Below, piece after piece: positions 56,080 through 56,251 of a DNA stretch of 56,251 nucleotides. Position 1 is the first letter of the stretch. The number at the start of each line of letters is the position of its first letter. This DNA is from CBDUXT01 sp965371245 (lineage in GTDB: Bacteria > Planctomycetota > Phycisphaerae > UBA1845). The stretch covers positions 1-56,251 of the forward strand of contig CBDUXT010000030.1 of the NCBI GenBank assembly GCA_965371245.1, written 5' to 3'. The notes under the pieces are model-generated. The model did not search any database, had not been told where the DNA came from, and worked only from the letters and a program-made list of their open reading frames with translations. The position numbers and the translations under genes are program-made.

Positions 56080-56251
56080 GGGTGCGTGACAGTTTTGGCG
56101 GACCGTGCAAAGCCATCTTGACGGCGCCACGCCGCGTCAGAGCCGTGGGCGCAAGCCCACGGACACGATTCGAACAAGCGCAGGGCTTCTACGATGCCAG
56201 ACCGGTCACAGGGCTCGCGCCCTGTGCTCTGAAAACTGCCCGCCGATTCGG
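56080..56251. repeat. MITE-like element (GGGTGCGTGAC family), copy 5, reaches the window end
   Basis: Reads GGGTGCGTGACAGTTTTGGC, GCAAAGCCATCTTGACGGCG, GTCAGAGCCGTGGGCGCAAG, the CACAGGGC hairpin and GAAAACTGCCCGCCGATTCG. It is inverted relative to copies at 28946, 32951 and 50677 and shows the end missing from the 50677 copy. Confidence 0.8.

Overview
The window is about 56 kb of GC-rich DNA, most likely from a planctomycete (Planctomycetota, Phycisphaerae-like). This is inferred from several signs. Many proteins carry the short zinc-ribbon tag CGYxLxG...CPECG. Two secreted proteins end in a VPAVSTWG + transmembrane + Arg sorting tail. There is a Kdo-sugar gene (kdsB), so a Gram-negative envelope, and a divergent PyrG. 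No rRNA, CRISPR array or conjugation gene was seen.

Layout. (1) 1-6.9 kb: a cupin gene, then an integrated element with XRE repressor, ImmA/IrrE protease, small accessory genes, two HTH excisionase-like proteins and a tyrosine recombinase next to tRNA-Gly(CCC). Three copies of one operator (TGTWCGC-N6-GCKWACR) link the repressor gene to two target genes. An internally deleted second integrase follows the tRNA. (2) 6.9-11 kb: zinc-ribbon membrane proteins and zinc-ribbon fragments around a secreted LanC-like protein with an altered zinc motif. (3) 11-30 kb: FdhF/YdeP oxidoreductase; kdsB, pyrG and a D12-class adenine methylase overlapping pyrG; two dicarboxylate symporters; globin; nadA-hpt-PH-domain operon; envelope proteins; trpA. 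(4) 30-43 kb: an M1 metallopeptidase, then a minus-strand cluster HD protein - PrpD-like - CitD::CitE fusion - CitF, apparently one lyase/CoA-transferase pathway. Its gaps hold three accessory modules: a four-helix-bundle gene with inverted repeats, an AlbA_2/Schlafen-like plus ParA pair, and a pair of MNT nucleotidyltransferases plus a PD-(D/E)XK-like nuclease. (5) 43-56 kb: a HAF-repeat secreted protein, tRNA-Thr(CGT) with an upstream degenerate half-copy, a SNF2 helicase, UbiD-family decarboxylase, a lipoprotein, SDR and thiolase.

Between genes lie at least four families of dispersed palindromic repeats: long inverted repeats bounded by GGGTGGCATGG, a MITE-like ~175-bp element with GGGTGCGTGAC ends, a 27-bp CCGCGCGGGC palindrome, and a GGGCGGGCTATTGCC inverted pair. 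One 27-bp palindrome lies inside the citDE reading frame.

The strongest candidates for undescribed biology are the repressor regulon with its truncated target paralogue (1.6-4.3 kb), the coupled AlbA_2-ParA pair joined by ATGA overlaps to citDE (38.2-40.4 kb), the MNT-miniORF-MNT module that may be the scar of a lost HEPN toxin (36.2-36.9 kb), and a possible free-standing terminator/antiterminator RNA at 53.3 kb. All functions are read from sequence motifs alone; no database search was possible.
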